Shown one piece after another: positions 7,721 through 16,759 of a stretch of 29,295 nt of DNA. Under the pieces are notes generated by a model. The model saw nothing but the letters and a program-made list of their open reading frames with translations. It made no database searches and was not told the DNA's origin. The translations under genes and the position numbers were made by a program. The stretch is from an uncultured Opitutia bacterium (GTDB lineage Bacteria > Verrucomicrobiota > Verrucomicrobiia > Opitutales > UBA953), in assembly GCA_903829855.1 (NCBI GenBank), contig CAIKRN010000096.1:1-29295 (forward strand), read 5' to 3'. Every line of letters starts with the position of its first letter. Positions within the stretch are counted from its first letter, which is position 1.

Positions 7721-8389
7721 ATGTCTGAAACCGCCGCCGCGCATGACGCGCCCACCTCCACCGGGATTGACCATAAGAAGCTCATCATGTGGCTCTTCCT
7801 GGCTTCGGATTGTATGTTCTTCGGGACACTGATCTCGACGCACCTGCTGTACCGTAAGCTCTACCCCTCGGGATTCACCGATGCTGAAGGCCACCAGCGC
7901 TTCATCCAGAATCTATTCAACATCGAGCTGACGTCGTTCTCGACGTTCATCCTGCTGATGTCCTCGTTCCTGATGGCGCTCGCGGTCTCCGCGATGCACA
8001 AGGGCGAGATTAAGTCCTTCCGCCGCAATGTCCTTGGGGTGATTTTCTTTGGCCTAATCTTCCTGGGCTGTCAGGTCTTCGAGTTCACGCACTTCTACCA
8101 TCAGGGCCTGACGATTCAGAATAGCGTGCTTGGCTCGACGTTTTACGTCCTCACTGGTACGCATGGCACCCACGTGGCCATCGGCGTACTCTGGCTCATC
8201 CTGATGTACTTCTACAGTTTCACTGGGAAGCTGGGCGGCCACACGGGCGCCCTCGACGTCGAAGTCGCGGGCCTCTACTGGCACTTCGTCGACATCGTTT
8301 GGATTATCATCTTCACGGCGGTCTACCTTGTCGAATACCTCGGGCCAAATGGCTTCTGGGGCACGGGCCTTCCTGCCGTCACCAAGTAA
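7721..8389 (+). CDS. coxC: Cytochrome c oxidase subunit III
   Basis: A membrane protein of 222 residues with about five hydrophobic helices, the short bacterial form of subunit III. Typical features are KLIMWLFLASDCMFFG at the start, the subunit III signature FEFTHFYHQGLTIQNSVLGS with FYVLTGTHGTHVAIG near 145, and a YWHFVDIVWIIIFTAVYL ending. It stabilises subunit I and supports proton uptake. It is third in the operon, 15 bp before coxD. Two helices fewer than seven-helix subunit III agrees with the two extra helices on CoxA. The ATG start follows CTGACCTCC, with no Shine-Dalgarno. Confidence 0.95.
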   Translation: MSETAAAHDAPTSTGIDHKKLIMWLFLASDCMFFGTLISTHLLYRKLYPSGFTDAEGHQRFIQNLFNIELTSFSTFILLMSSFLMALAVSAMHKGEIKSFRRNVLGVIFFGLIFLGCQVFEFTHFYHQGLTIQNSVLGSTFYVLTGTHGTHVAIGVLWLILMYFYSFTGKLGGHTGALDVEVAGLYWHFVDIVWIIIFTAVYLVEYLGPNGFWGTGLPAVTK

Positions 8390-8404
8390 TCCTTATTTAC
8401 GATT

Positions 8405-8746
8405 ATGTCTTCCTCTCCCGAAGCCGCCCCAAGCCCGGAATTCCTCGCCGAGGAAACCCGTCGCTATCACCACTTCATCACGTTGGCCCTTTGGCTAGCC
8501 GTGGTCACTGGTGCGGAGATCGTCCTGATTTTCGTACCCGTCTCGATGCCGGTGGTCCTCACCGTCCTTAGCCTAATGTCCGCCGGTAAGTTCTTCGCGG
8601 TTATCCTGTGGTTCATGCACCTGATCTACGACAAGCGCCTGCTTTTCTGGATCTTCGTCGCCGCGCTGGCCTTGGCTTTCGCTACCTTCACGGCCTTGTT
8701 GGCCCTCTTCTCGGTCGACGTGCTTGATCCGAAGTGGATCTCTTAA
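8405..8746 (+). CDS. coxD: Cytochrome c oxidase subunit IV (small membrane subunit)
   Basis: A 113-residue protein with three predicted membrane helices (about 25-45, 48-70 and 78-100), matching the prokaryotic subunit IV family. Characteristic elements are KFFAVILWFMHLIYDKRLL after the second helix, and its position as last gene of the operon. It is probably an assembly or stability factor of the oxidase. A terminator 24 bp downstream ends the unit. Confidence 0.9.
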   Translation: MSSSPEAAPSPEFLAEETRRYHHFITLALWLAVVTGAEIVLIFVPVSMPVVLTVLSLMSAGKFFAVILWFMHLIYDKRLLFWIFVAALALAFATFTALLALFSVDVLDPKWIS

Positions 8747-8770
8747 ACGAGATAAACTTCTGACGACATC

Positions 8771-8792
8771 GGCCCCGCGAGGGGCCTTTTTT
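8771..8792 (+). terminator. Rho-independent terminator of the cox operon
   Basis: A perfect 6-bp GGCCCC / GGGGCC stem with GCGA loop is followed by six Ts. It sits 24 bp after the coxD stop and before ctaG, so ctaG must rely on its own promoter or on read-through. Confidence 0.92.
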
Positions 8793-8822
8793 GTGCCCGC
8801 ACTTGCGGAGTCACCCGGTTGG

Positions 8823-8828
8823 TATAAT
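8823..8828 (+). promoter_or_regulatory. Consensus -10 element immediately before ctaG
   Basis: A perfect TATAAT hexamer ends only 8 bases before the ctaG ATG at 8837. Transcription normally begins about 7 bases past the -10, at about 8835-8837, so the message would have almost no leader. No good -35 is seen at the matching spacing. Confidence 0.5.
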
Positions 8829-8836
8829 AAGTAGGG

Positions 8837-9619
8837 ATGCGCCTCCCGCTTCATTGGCACACCGAGCCACTGCTGTTGCTCCTAGTTGTGGGAGCGTCAT
8901 GGGCGCATGCTCTAGCCTGTGGGCCCTATCGGGCGAAGTGGGCGAAGGAGTCAGGGTCTGCTTACCCCGTCGCTTTCGCCGTCCGGTTTCACTTGGGCGT
9001 CTTGGTGGGTTATCTCGCGGTGGGTTCACCGCTCGATCAGCTGGGTGAGCAATTTCTTTTTTCGGCCCATATGTTGCAGCACATGCTGCTGATTTACGTG
9101 GCGGCGCCCCTCTTGGTCACAGGGATTCCGCCTGGCTTAATTGACGGATTTCTGGAATCGCGCCCAAGCCTGACGAAAGTGTTGCGCGCCCTGACGCATC
9201 CGCTCGTGGGTGGCCTTCTGTTTACACTCTTTTTCTCGATCTGGCATTTCCCGGAGCTTTACGAAGCTGCCCTGCGTAGTCGCCCGCTCCATGTCGTCGA
9301 GCACTGGTCCATGTTCCTTCCGGCCATCTTGATGGTCTGGCCGCTGTTTTCGCGGTCGGTGCTGCTGCCCAGAGTCGGCTTTGGGGCGGCAATGGTCTAC
9401 TCCTTTGCGCTGATGATCGCCGACTTGCCTCTTTGGGCTGCCCTCATCTTTGGCGAGCACCCGATTTACGATTCCTACCGTCTTGCCCCGCGTATCATTA
9501 GTATGACCGCATCGTCAGACATGATTATGGGCGCGGTGGTGATGAAGGGCTTCAACGAAATCTTCGCCCTCAGTTGCATGGGCTACGCCTTCTTTACTTG
9601 GTATCGGCGCGACCAATGA
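8837..9619 (+). CDS. ctaG: caa3-type oxidase assembly factor, CtaG family
   Basis: A 260-residue polytopic membrane protein of the caa3_CtaG family, associated with copper delivery or assembly of cytochrome oxidase. Family features are LHWHTEPLLLLLV at the start, the central FLFSAHMLQHMLLIYVAAPLLV segment containing conserved histidines, SIWHFPELYEAAL, and HVVEHWSMFLPAILMVWPL. About seven hydrophobic helices are visible. It lies after the cox terminator on the same strand and converges with the LptF/G gene, the stops only 5 bp apart. It is unrelated to the Cox11-type protein also called CtaG. The ATG lies close behind a TATAAT, suggesting a leaderless transcript. Confidence 0.9.
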   Translation: MRLPLHWHTEPLLLLLVVGASWAHALACGPYRAKWAKESGSAYPVAFAVRFHLGVLVGYLAVGSPLDQLGEQFLFSAHMLQHMLLIYVAAPLLVTGIPPGLIDGFLESRPSLTKVLRALTHPLVGGLLFTLFFSIWHFPELYEAALRSRPLHVVEHWSMFLPAILMVWPLFSRSVLLPRVGFGAAMVYSFALMIADLPLWAALIFGEHPIYDSYRLAPRIISMTASSDMIMGAVVMKGFNEIFALSCMGYAFFTWYRRDQ

Positions 9620-9624
9620 GCGGC

Positions 9625-10770
9625 TCAGTGGCGCGAGGCACGTTTGAATAACCAAAGAGCCACGGACACGACCAGCAGGTTGGGCACCCAGACGAGCAAC
9701 TCAGGATGCAACTGGGGGGCCTTCACGTAGGTCGCGGCGGAGGTGAGCATGTAATAGGAGAGGGCCACCCCGAGCGCGAGTGACGCGTTGACGAAGGTTT
9801 CGGCCCGCCCGACGCGCACGGCGAGAGGCACGGCAAGGAGGGCTAGGGAGAAGACGGAAAACGCTCCGGCTAAGTGGGACATCAGCTGGGTTAGGGCCAA
9901 CACCTGACCACGTTCTTTTTCTGCCGGCGTGGCGTTCGGCCCGACCTGCCAGCCCTTATCAATCGCCTCGAGGAGCTCAGCGGTCGTCAGCCAGCGCAAT
10001 TTGCGCTCAAAGTTTGAGCCGTCCTTAAAAATGCCAGAGGCGGGGAACTCGAGGGTCGAGGTGCGGGCCGAAAAGAAGTCGGGGGGATGCTGGTAGCTGG
10101 CATCGCCCGCATGCCAGGTTTCGGTCTGCACGTTGGTTAAGACCACACGAAGGATGCCCTCGCCGGCTTTATTTTCAGCCCGATTGAGTCGTGCTTCGCT
10201 TGCATGAACCGCCTGGACGAGGCGTCCCTGGGGGTCGATGCGCCATAGCCAGAAGTCACGCAGGATTTCGCCGTCACGTTCAGCGGCCCGGATCACCATG
10301 CCTGGGAATTGCCGATTCAACTTACCGGGGGTGATGACCGAAGCAGGATTATCCTTGGCGGAGCCGACCAGCAGTTTGCGATATTCGGTATTGGAGTACG
10401 GAGCGATCTCGAGATTTAGCCCGGCAGAAATCAAGGCGAGGCCGCCGGCGAGCCAAAGGGCGGGGCGGGCGATCCGGCTTAAGCTGAGGCCACTCGCCTT
10501 CATGGCAGTTAGTTCGTGCTGTGAACTCAAGCGCCCGAAGGCGATGAGTACGCCGGTGAGGAGCCCGAGGGGCAGGGCGTAGGGAATCACGCCCGGGAAT
10601 AAGAGTGCGACTAACTCTAAGCCTTCCCAGCCACTCACGCGGCCCGAGGCGATGGCGCTCGCGACTTGCGTAAGGATATTACTCGCCACCATCACAAAGA
10701 TGAAGGCCCCCGTCGCGGCGCTGCCGGCGATGGTGGTTTCTTTGAGGATGTGGCGGTCAAGGATGCGCAC
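9625..10770 (-). CDS. LptF/LptG family permease (LPS export)
   Basis: Members of this family form the membrane part of the LptB2FG transporter that extracts lipopolysaccharide from the inner membrane. The protein has N-terminal helices with RILDRHILKE, a second hydrophobic block containing ALPLGLLTGVLIAFGRLSSQHELTAMKASG, the hallmark coupling segment, then a periplasmic beta-rich domain (about 130-270) and three C-terminal helices. GTG at 10768-10770 is preferred because the product then begins (M)RILDRHILKE as in relatives; a TTG 12 bases upstream is the alternative. It is the last gene of the bat run, 45 bp after batE. Sequence alone does not separate LptF from LptG, and no partner lies here. 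Confidence 0.9.
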   Translation of the reverse strand: MRILDRHILKETTIAGSAATGAFIFVMVASNILTQVASAIASGRVSGWEGLELVALLFPGVIPYALPLGLLTGVLIAFGRLSSQHELTAMKASGLSLSRIARPALWLAGGLALISAGLNLEIAPYSNTEYRKLLVGSAKDNPASVITPGKLNRQFPGMVIRAAERDGEILRDFWLWRIDPQGRLVQAVHASEARLNRAENKAGEGILRVVLTNVQTETWHAGDASYQHPPDFFSARTSTLEFPASGIFKDGSNFERKLRWLTTAELLEAIDKGWQVGPNATPAEKERGQVLALTQLMSHLAGAFSVFSLALLAVPLAVRVGRAETFVNASLALGVALSYYMLTSAATYVKAPQLHPELLVWVPNLLVVSVALWLFKRASRH

Positions 10771-10815
10771 GCCATCATCCAAGCGGACCCAGCCGTCCCC
10801 TCCAAGGCGAAAGGT

Positions 10816-11577
10816 TTAGGGCGCGGCTTTCTGGTCGAGGTCCGCCGGCAGTCCTCCGCCCCACACGGGCTCAATCTCGCCAGCCCTCAGCCAGCCTGTT
10901 TTACCATCGGAAGTGGTGACGCGGATGTGCCCGTTGAACGGACGCCCGGTGCGGACGACGTCGCCTTCATTGACGGCCTGCGTGGCTTCACCTAGCTGGG
11001 TGGGGGTAAGGCGAAGTGAGATCTCTGTTTTGCGGATGACAGCTCGGTGGGCGAGGGAGCGTGCTCCCCAAAGTCCGGGGATGCAGAGTGCCAAAAGTGT
11101 CAAGGCGGTGACCCGGAGGCGCTGATTCCATTCACCCGCTGGCTGGCGCCGAATTCGCGGGAGTAGCACGGCGCCCAAGGCGGCCCAGAAAGAGAGAGTG
11201 GCTACCAGTAGCCAGAGGTCGGCACCAGCTACCGAAGCATAAGTTTCTGGCCAGGTGGCGCCAGGGCGCTCAACCCCGCCCGCATTCTGGCCGTGGCGGA
11301 TGCCGGCCAGTGCCACAGCGTTATGTGGATCTAACAGTAATGAGCGCTCCCAGCAAACCATGGCCCGGCCCTTGCGTCCGAGCTTCCACTCCGCGTTGCC
11401 TAGGGCGGCGAGTAGGCCGGGATTGATGCCGTGATGGCGCGCTTCCTCCTGCCAGGACTCGACGGCGCCCGCAAAATCTCCTTTGGCGTAAGCTTTCTCT
11501 CCGGCTGAAGGGGCGTCCGGCTCGGCTGCCCCAAGCGTAGCCACTATCATCAGGATATAGAGAGGGAAGGCTTTCAC
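10816..11577 (-). CDS. batE: BatE-like protein: TPR, membrane helices and SH3-like domain
   Basis: A 253-residue protein with a signal peptide (MKAFPLYILMIVATLGAAE), two TPR-like helical pairs (about 27-95: AYAKGDFAGAVESW, LGNAEWKLGRKGRAMVCWERSLLLDP), two membrane helices near 120-138 and 150-168, and a C-terminal SH3-like beta domain (VNEGDVVRTGRPFNGHIRVTT, then DGKTGWL). This layout is that of BatE from Bacteroidota and relatives. It begins with GTG whose bases overlap the batD stop (GTGA), implying translational coupling. The role in the Bat complex, linked to stress tolerance, is not established in detail. Confidence 0.85.
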   Translation of the reverse strand: MKAFPLYILMIVATLGAAEPDAPSAGEKAYAKGDFAGAVESWQEEARHHGINPGLLAALGNAEWKLGRKGRAMVCWERSLLLDPHNAVALAGIRHGQNAGGVERPGATWPETYASVAGADLWLLVATLSFWAALGAVLLPRIRRQPAGEWNQRLRVTALTLLALCIPGLWGARSLAHRAVIRKTEISLRLTPTQLGEATQAVNEGDVVRTGRPFNGHIRVTTSDGKTGWLRAGEIEPVWGGGLPADLDQKAAP

Positions 11578-13247
11578 AGGAGGTCTCTCACGAGATGAAG
11601 GAGGATGAGGGCCTCCTCTTGGTTGGTGGTGCGGATGGTCGTGCCGGATCCAAACTTATTACCATCTGCGGCATCAAAGAGGGCGTCTAACGTCTCGCGT
11701 TTCGCTTCCGGTAGCACGCGCAGAATGTCGCTCTGAGTCATGGCTTCGGTCTCCGCACCAAGGATAGCGGCACACCCTAGCTTCAATCCACCGGTGGCAA
11801 TTTTCGCAAAGGCCGGAGCGTCGCCACGAGCCCGAGTGGCCTGACGGATGGCCCGTTGGAGACCGCGCTTGGCTCGCCAGTGAATGATAATTTGCGGATG
11901 CGAAGCCAGGTAGCCGGCAATCAAAATTACCCCAGTGGCGGCGACGATGAGGAGTAGCGCTAGGCCATTGCTCGACCAGAAAAGCTTTGAAGCGGCCAAT
12001 GGTTCAATCATGCTATGACGGCTAAAGAGTGAGCCTGATGCTGGGTCTGGTTTGGCGAGGCCAGAGAGCTTCAGGCCGGCGTCGCTGCCGATGGGAGCGG
12101 CGGGGTCGCGGGTGACTAGATCCACTTTGGCGGGGGCATTGCCCGTGACCGTCACTTCCGCCGATGCGAACACAAGTCGGCTAAACTGTTTCGTCTCAGG
12201 GTCGAAGCTCGAGAAGCGGATCTCCGGGGTCTTTTGTTTGCCCGGGAGTCGTGGCACCAAAGTGTAGACAAAGAAGCGTTGTTCTTCGGCGTGGCGCCGG
12301 CGTTCAGTGGCTGGTAAGACGTCCCAGACCTCATTACTCATTATTTCCGGCGGGACAATGCGATCTAGGTTGCCGCTGCCCGTCAGGACCGCACGTAGCC
12401 TGATCGGCTCACCCACTTCTGGTTTTTCATTGGAGGCTTGCTGGGGTTCGGCGGTGAATTTACCAATCGCTCCTGACCAGTCAGCGGGGCGCCCTTTTTG
12501 GGGGACGTGTTCGACGGCAATCCGGCGGCGAAAAGTAAAGGGGCGGTCGCGGCCAGCGTTATTAAAGACGGACGTGCTGCCAGACTGGATGAGCATGATG
12601 CCGTTGATTATCACCTCGTTGAGCCCTTCGCGGATGGGCGTTAACTCGAAACTCGTCTGCAGGCCTTGCCCCATTTCGGCGGGCAGTGGCTGGCGGTCGG
12701 AAGTAACGCCGAAGGTGAAGCCTTCGGCTACGGATTCGAGCCCAAAGGAGGCGACCACCGATTCCTGCTCGCCGCCCCGCATGTTAATCGACCCCCGAAT
12801 CAGTTCACCGACATAGAAAGTGCGGTCCGGAATCGAGAGTTCAGCCCGGGCTTGGTTGGTGCGGATAAAAGCCACCGTCTTGCTCACGATCAGTTTGATC
12901 TCCGGTACGCTGATCATCTTGCGCGGGAAGCGGAGATTAAAGCTCGGGATGACGTATTCACCTTCTTGCTCGGGTGCGACGCCGGAGAAGTTGAGGGTGG
13001 CCTCGGTGGAGTCCGGTCGGAGGATCTGGCCGGAAAGGCGCAGCGCCATGCCGCGCGGCGGACGGATATCGCGGCCGACATTCTGGGCACCGCCGAGAGG
13101 GACATCGGAGTCGACTTGGATTTGGAGGCGGAAGGGCTGACCAGGGGCGGTGATGCGCGGCGTAATCTCCCAGTTGACGCGGTCGTCACCGTGCGCGGTT
13201 AACGCGAGCAGTAAACAGCCGATCAGAAGGGAGGACAGGCGGAGCAT
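11574..13247 (-). CDS. batD: BatD family protein (oxygen tolerance)
   Basis: A 557-residue protein with signal peptide (MLRLSSLLIGCLLLALTAHG), large extracytoplasmic beta-sandwich region starting VNWEITPRITAPGQPFRLQIQVD and including the BatD-type FNLRFPRKM and DRTFYVGELIRGSI elements, one membrane helix near 427-447, and a cytoplasmic helical tail. ATG at 13245-13247 is chosen because it gives the signal peptide and leaves 1 bp after batC; the frame stays open 31 codons further upstream into batC without a sensible protein. It belongs between BatC and BatE as in other bat operons. Confidence 0.88.
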   Translation of the reverse strand: MLRLSSLLIGCLLLALTAHGDDRVNWEITPRITAPGQPFRLQIQVDSDVPLGGAQNVGRDIRPPRGMALRLSGQILRPDSTEATLNFSGVAPEQEGEYVIPSFNLRFPRKMISVPEIKLIVSKTVAFIRTNQARAELSIPDRTFYVGELIRGSINMRGGEQESVVASFGLESVAEGFTFGVTSDRQPLPAEMGQGLQTSFELTPIREGLNEVIINGIMLIQSGSTSVFNNAGRDRPFTFRRRIAVEHVPQKGRPADWSGAIGKFTAEPQQASNEKPEVGEPIRLRAVLTGSGNLDRIVPPEIMSNEVWDVLPATERRRHAEEQRFFVYTLVPRLPGKQKTPEIRFSSFDPETKQFSRLVFASAEVTVTGNAPAKVDLVTRDPAAPIGSDAGLKLSGLAKPDPASGSLFSRHSMIEPLAASKLFWSSNGLALLLIVAATGVILIAGYLASHPQIIIHWRAKRGLQRAIRQATRARGDAPAFAKIATGGLKLGCAAILGAETEAMTQSDILRVLPEAKRETLDALFDAADGNKFGSGTTIRTTNQEEALILLHLVRDLL

Positions 13248-13248
13248 C

Positions 13249-14211
13249 TTAGTAATCCTTGCCTTTCTTGTCGCTGGGCTTGCCGGGGCTGCTGCCGCCC
13301 GTGCCCTTCTGGCCGGCGGGCATCTTGCGGCCGAACTCATTCTTGAGGCCTTCCAGTGAGCCGCGGGCTTCCTGCTCAGTCATTTTCTTTTCTTCGCCTT
13401 CCTTAGATTTCTTTTGGCCTCCGCCGGCGTTGGGCTTTTTGCGGTCCTCAGGCATGAGGTCGTCGTCATCATCATCGCCTTGGGCGGACTGCGGAAGCTT
13501 ATCGTCCGGAATACGCTTCATGAGTTCGCGGATGACGTCGCGGAGTTCTTCCTGCTTCTTTCGCTGAGCTTCGATGGTTTCCTCCAGGGCCGTGGTTTCA
13601 CGCTTGAGGGCACGGAGGAGCTCCTCGATGGCGTCCGCATTACTGCGGGCCTGCGCATCCGTGGCATCGAGTTCATGCGCGCCGCGAAAATCGCCGACCG
13701 AACGCGTCCAGCTCGCCGCCACCGCATTACGCTTAACCACCATCGCTTCTTCCTTGGGGATGAGTTTCTTGACGGTACGATAGGTTTCGATGCCCCCGCC
13801 TAAGGCGGAGGTGGCTGGGACGTAGTCCGGCTCACGTTTCTCCGCTTTGGCTTTATCGAGGAGCTCGATCTGATCCTTCATGTCAGAGATATCGGCGTCA
13901 GCGGCCTCGAGGTAAGAGCGAGCGATGGTGAGCTCGGTCACATCGCCGGCCACCTTGCCGCCCAGTTCGGCACTCCCCTTCCGGAAGCGGACATGGCCGA
14001 GGTTATGGAGGGCGCCTGGGCGAAGGTCATCGGCGTCTTTCGCGAGGGAGGCACGCAAGGCTTCTTCCGCTCCGGCGACGTCGCCAGAGGTGAGCCGGGT
14101 GGTTCCCAGGTTATGCAACTCACGGGCGTCCATCTTGGAGATATCTGGGGCCTTCTTGTCTTGGGCAATGCCCGTGGCCGCAAGGAAGAGCAGTGCAAGC
14201 AGGTTTCTCAT
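13249..14211 (-). CDS. batC: BatC-like TPR protein with acidic and basic tail
   Basis: A 320-residue exported protein: signal peptide MRNLLALLFLAATGIAQ, TPR-like repeats (ELHNLGTTRLTSGDVAGAEEAL, then GALHNLGHVRFRKG) in the first 120 residues, a helical segment rich in Arg and Glu (about 195-245), then a run of six Asp (DDDDDD) and a Gly/Lys-rich tail. It matches the BatC position and general design. The start ATG at 14209-14211 overlaps the batB stop (ATGA). The upstream 25 codons encode a Pro/Arg-rich, implausible extension. The charged tail is of unknown purpose. Confidence 0.82.
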   Translation of the reverse strand: MRNLLALLFLAATGIAQDKKAPDISKMDARELHNLGTTRLTSGDVAGAEEALRASLAKDADDLRPGALHNLGHVRFRKGSAELGGKVAGDVTELTIARSYLEAADADISDMKDQIELLDKAKAEKREPDYVPATSALGGGIETYRTVKKLIPKEEAMVVKRNAVAASWTRSVGDFRGAHELDATDAQARSNADAIEELLRALKRETTALEETIEAQRKKQEELRDVIRELMKRIPDDKLPQSAQGDDDDDDLMPEDRKKPNAGGGQKKSKEGEEKKMTEQEARGSLEGLKNEFGRKMPAGQKGTGGSSPGKPSDKKGKDY

Positions 14212-15221
14212 GGCTGGGTTTGTTTGCGGCGGGTGGAAAGCAGGGACTCCAAGACGAGGATGAGGAGGGCGGCGCCGATGAGCCATTCTTCGCGCGGGAT
14301 ACCCCGTCGGCCGACGCCATTCTCATCGGTGCCAGCCTGGATGGCTAAGCGCAGAGCTTCCATGCCTTCGCCGGCTTGTCCGAGTCGGATGAAACGCCCG
14401 CCGGTGCTGGAGGCGAGCTCGCCCAGCGTCTTTTCGTCTAGACGACTCCGCACTTCTTCGCCGGACGCATCCTTGAGGGTATCGATGCTTCCTTGAGGGC
14501 CGATGACGCGAATCGGCCCGCCGGAGGGTGTCCCGATGCCGACGGCGTGAATGACCAGGCCTTTGCGTCTCAGCTTTTTAGCTGCCTCGATGCCGCCCGC
14601 TTCCAGATCCTCGCCGTCCGTCATGAGGATCAGTAGTTTGCGGTTGCGATTGGAAAAGAAGGCCAGCTCGGATTCCTCGATGGCCCGGCCGATATCTGTG
14701 CCATTCACCTGGATGCTCGCCGTATCCGTCTCTTCGAGCGTGCGGAAGAAGGCGTCGTAGTCGCGCGTTAGGGGGCACTGCAAAAAAGCCTGACCGGCAA
14801 AGGCGACAAGGCCAACATTACCGGTGCCTTTACGTTTCACGAAGTTGGCGATGGCCGCCTTGGCGCGAGCGAGGCGCGTCGGGGTCATATCCGTCACCAG
14901 CATTGATTTGGAGACATCCAGGGCGAACACCACATCCTCCGTCGCCCCGCGCTGTTGAGTGACTTCTACGCCCCAGCGTGGGCCAGCCAGCGAAGCGATT
15001 ACCAAGGCGAGGCCCACGGAGAGGGCACAATCCTTCGTGCGCCGGCGGGCTGCCGAATAACCTGCGGTGAGTTTACCGAGCAATCGGGCAGCGGCGAATT
15101 CCCCCAAGCCGCGGAGACGCCGCCGTTCCGTCCAGCGCAATAGGCCAAATGTGACGAGGCCAGCGATGATTGCCAGGGCCACCAGCCCGGGTTTCTCGAA
15201 ATGGAAATCAGCGGTGTTCAT
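14208..15221 (-). CDS. batB: VWA-domain membrane protein BatB
   Basis: A 337-residue protein with two N-terminal membrane helices (about 11-29 and 64-80), a von Willebrand A domain, and one C-terminal helix. The metal-binding MIDAS motif is complete: D102-x-S104-x-S106 (FALDVSKSM), the Thr in CPLTRDYD and the Asp in LMTDGEDLE. VWA proteins bind partners through a divalent metal. In Bat systems BatA and BatB are thought to act together in the inner membrane with the periplasmic TPR proteins. It starts 3 bp after the batA stop. Confidence 0.92.
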   Translation of the reverse strand: MNTADFHFEKPGLVALAIIAGLVTFGLLRWTERRRLRGLGEFAAARLLGKLTAGYSAARRRTKDCALSVGLALVIASLAGPRWGVEVTQQRGATEDVVFALDVSKSMLVTDMTPTRLARAKAAIANFVKRKGTGNVGLVAFAGQAFLQCPLTRDYDAFFRTLEETDTASIQVNGTDIGRAIEESELAFFSNRNRKLLILMTDGEDLEAGGIEAAKKLRRKGLVIHAVGIGTPSGGPIRVIGPQGSIDTLKDASGEEVRSRLDEKTLGELASSTGGRFIRLGQAGEGMEALRLAIQAGTDENGVGRRGIPREEWLIGAALLILVLESLLSTRRKQTQP

Positions 15222-15224
15222 GGC

Positions 15225-16265
15225 TCAGGGTGCGCGGGGCCGCAGGAGCGCCCAGCCGAGTTCAGTTAATAAGAGAAGTCCGCCGATGATGATCCAGACG
15301 AAGCGATAGCTCTCATATGTGGTCGTCTCGCGGATGCGCACTTCGGTGCGCTCCAGTCGGTTGATTTCCTCATAGACGCGGCTGAGTTGATTCTGGTCCA
15401 AGGCGCGGTAAAACTTTCCTTCAGCGACCGTGGCCATCTTGACGAGCATGACGTAATTCGCTGGGTTGATTGTCTGCATCGGGATGGTTTTCCCTAGGAA
15501 GTCGCGCAAGAGCTTGCCGGTGCGGCGGTCGAATTGGGGCAACACGGTGGGCTCATCCTTGCCTAGGCCGATGCAGTAGAGTCGGATACCCATCGCGTGG
15601 GCGAGTTCGGCCGCAGGCACAGGGAGAATCGCTTTACTCATGTTATCATCCCCGTCGGTCAGCAGGATGATGACTTTGGAGTTCTTGCCCTTGACGTTCT
15701 TCATCCGATCCACGGCCATCGCGACGGCCTCGCCAATCGCCGTGCCAGTTTCTTGGATGATGCCGATGTGCATGCGGTCGATACCTTTCTCAACCCAGAC
15801 TTTATTGATGGTGAGAGGACTCAGCAGGTAGGGTTTACCAGAGAACACGACGGCGCCGATGCGGTCATCGGGCCGCTTATGGATGAACTCGAAGATCACA
15901 TTCTGACTGGCTTGCCAGCGGGTGACCTCGTTTCGCTCGGTGCTCATGTCCAAGGCCATCATCGACCACGAGAGGTCGACCACCAACATGATGTCCAGGC
16001 CTTCGGTTTCTCGTTCGATTTCTTTATTCGCGGTCCGGGGGCCAGCGATGGCGATGATGAGCGCGGCGGCGGTAGCGAGTCGAAGGAATGGGCGTAGCCG
16101 CCCAGCCTTTTCCCTTACCGGACGGGAGATACCGTCTAACAAGGTGATGTCAGGGTAGAGAAGTGCGGAGGATTTACCAATGCGACCGCGCAACCACGAG
16201 TAAAGCGGCAGCAGCGCCAGCAGGAGTAGCGCCCACGGATATTGAAATTCGAAGCCAGTTTCCAT
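15225..16265 (-). CDS. batA: VWA-domain membrane protein BatA
   Basis: A paralogue of BatB with 346 residues: N-terminal membrane helices near 9-25 and 60-76, a VWA domain with MIDAS D97-x-S99-x-S101 (VVDLSWSM), a Thr in LSPLTINK and an Asp in LLTDGDDN, and a last membrane helix near 320-340. The BatA-type segment RWQASQNVIFEFIHKRPDDRIGAVVF is well kept. The start codon overlaps the preceding stop by 1 base (TAATG), so the two are coupled. Confidence 0.93.
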   Translation of the reverse strand: METGFEFQYPWALLLLALLPLYSWLRGRIGKSSALLYPDITLLDGISRPVREKAGRLRPFLRLATAAALIIAIAGPRTANKEIERETEGLDIMLVVDLSWSMMALDMSTERNEVTRWQASQNVIFEFIHKRPDDRIGAVVFSGKPYLLSPLTINKVWVEKGIDRMHIGIIQETGTAIGEAVAMAVDRMKNVKGKNSKVIILLTDGDDNMSKAILPVPAAELAHAMGIRLYCIGLGKDEPTVLPQFDRRTGKLLRDFLGKTIPMQTINPANYVMLVKMATVAEGKFYRALDQNQLSRVYEEINRLERTEVRIRETTTYESYRFVWIIIGGLLLLTELGWALLRPRAP

Positions 16266-16759
16266 TAGCTTATGGCCGGGCCGAAGGTGCGTCGCGCGTT
16301 TTCAATCCGCTGCGCGGCTTCGCGGATTCCTGCGGTGAGCAGCGGCAGCTCGACCGGATGGCGCGCAAACTTGGCAGCGTCGGCGGCGGTGAGGACGGCC
16401 AGGAGCGGCTGGCGGGCGGGCAGAAAGACGGGGAGCCCGCTGATTTGCGTCGTCAGTTCTGCCGTGGAAAGTGAGGTTGCTGCCCGCACGTCTACTTCGG
16501 CGAGGTACCGACGTAAGGCCAGGGTGACTGCGGCGACATCGCTCGTGGGGCTTGCCAGAGCGGCTTCCAATTCGGCGATGGCCGGCGTGGAGACAGGGCG
16601 GCGACTGCGCCGAGCCCAAATAAGTAGGCCGATGAAAAGCAGGCCGACGCAGATCCAGCCGAGCGTAGAGGGAGAACTCCAGAATCCTGGAGGCACGGTC
16701 GGCTTGGGCCCTTGCAGGGTGAACGTCACCTCATCAGCGGCGGCGAGGAAGTGGATCAT
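16265..16759 (-). CDS. DUF4381-like small membrane protein of the Bat operon
   Basis: A 164-residue protein with one membrane helix (about 34-49, LGWICVGLLFIGLLIWARR) and a cytoplasmic helical domain (about 58-160) containing LRRYLAEVDVRAATSLSTAEL. Its place between the DUF58 protein and BatA is where DUF4381 family proteins occur in MoxR/Bat operons, and length and layout agree. Assignment depends mainly on context and topology. The ATG overlaps the DUF58 stop (ATGA). Confidence 0.7.
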   Translation of the reverse strand: MIHFLAAADEVTFTLQGPKPTVPPGFWSSPSTLGWICVGLLFIGLLIWARRSRRPVSTPAIAELEAALASPTSDVAAVTLALRRYLAEVDVRAATSLSTAELTTQISGLPVFLPARQPLLAVLTAADAAKFARHPVELPLLTAGIREAAQRIENARRTFGPAIS

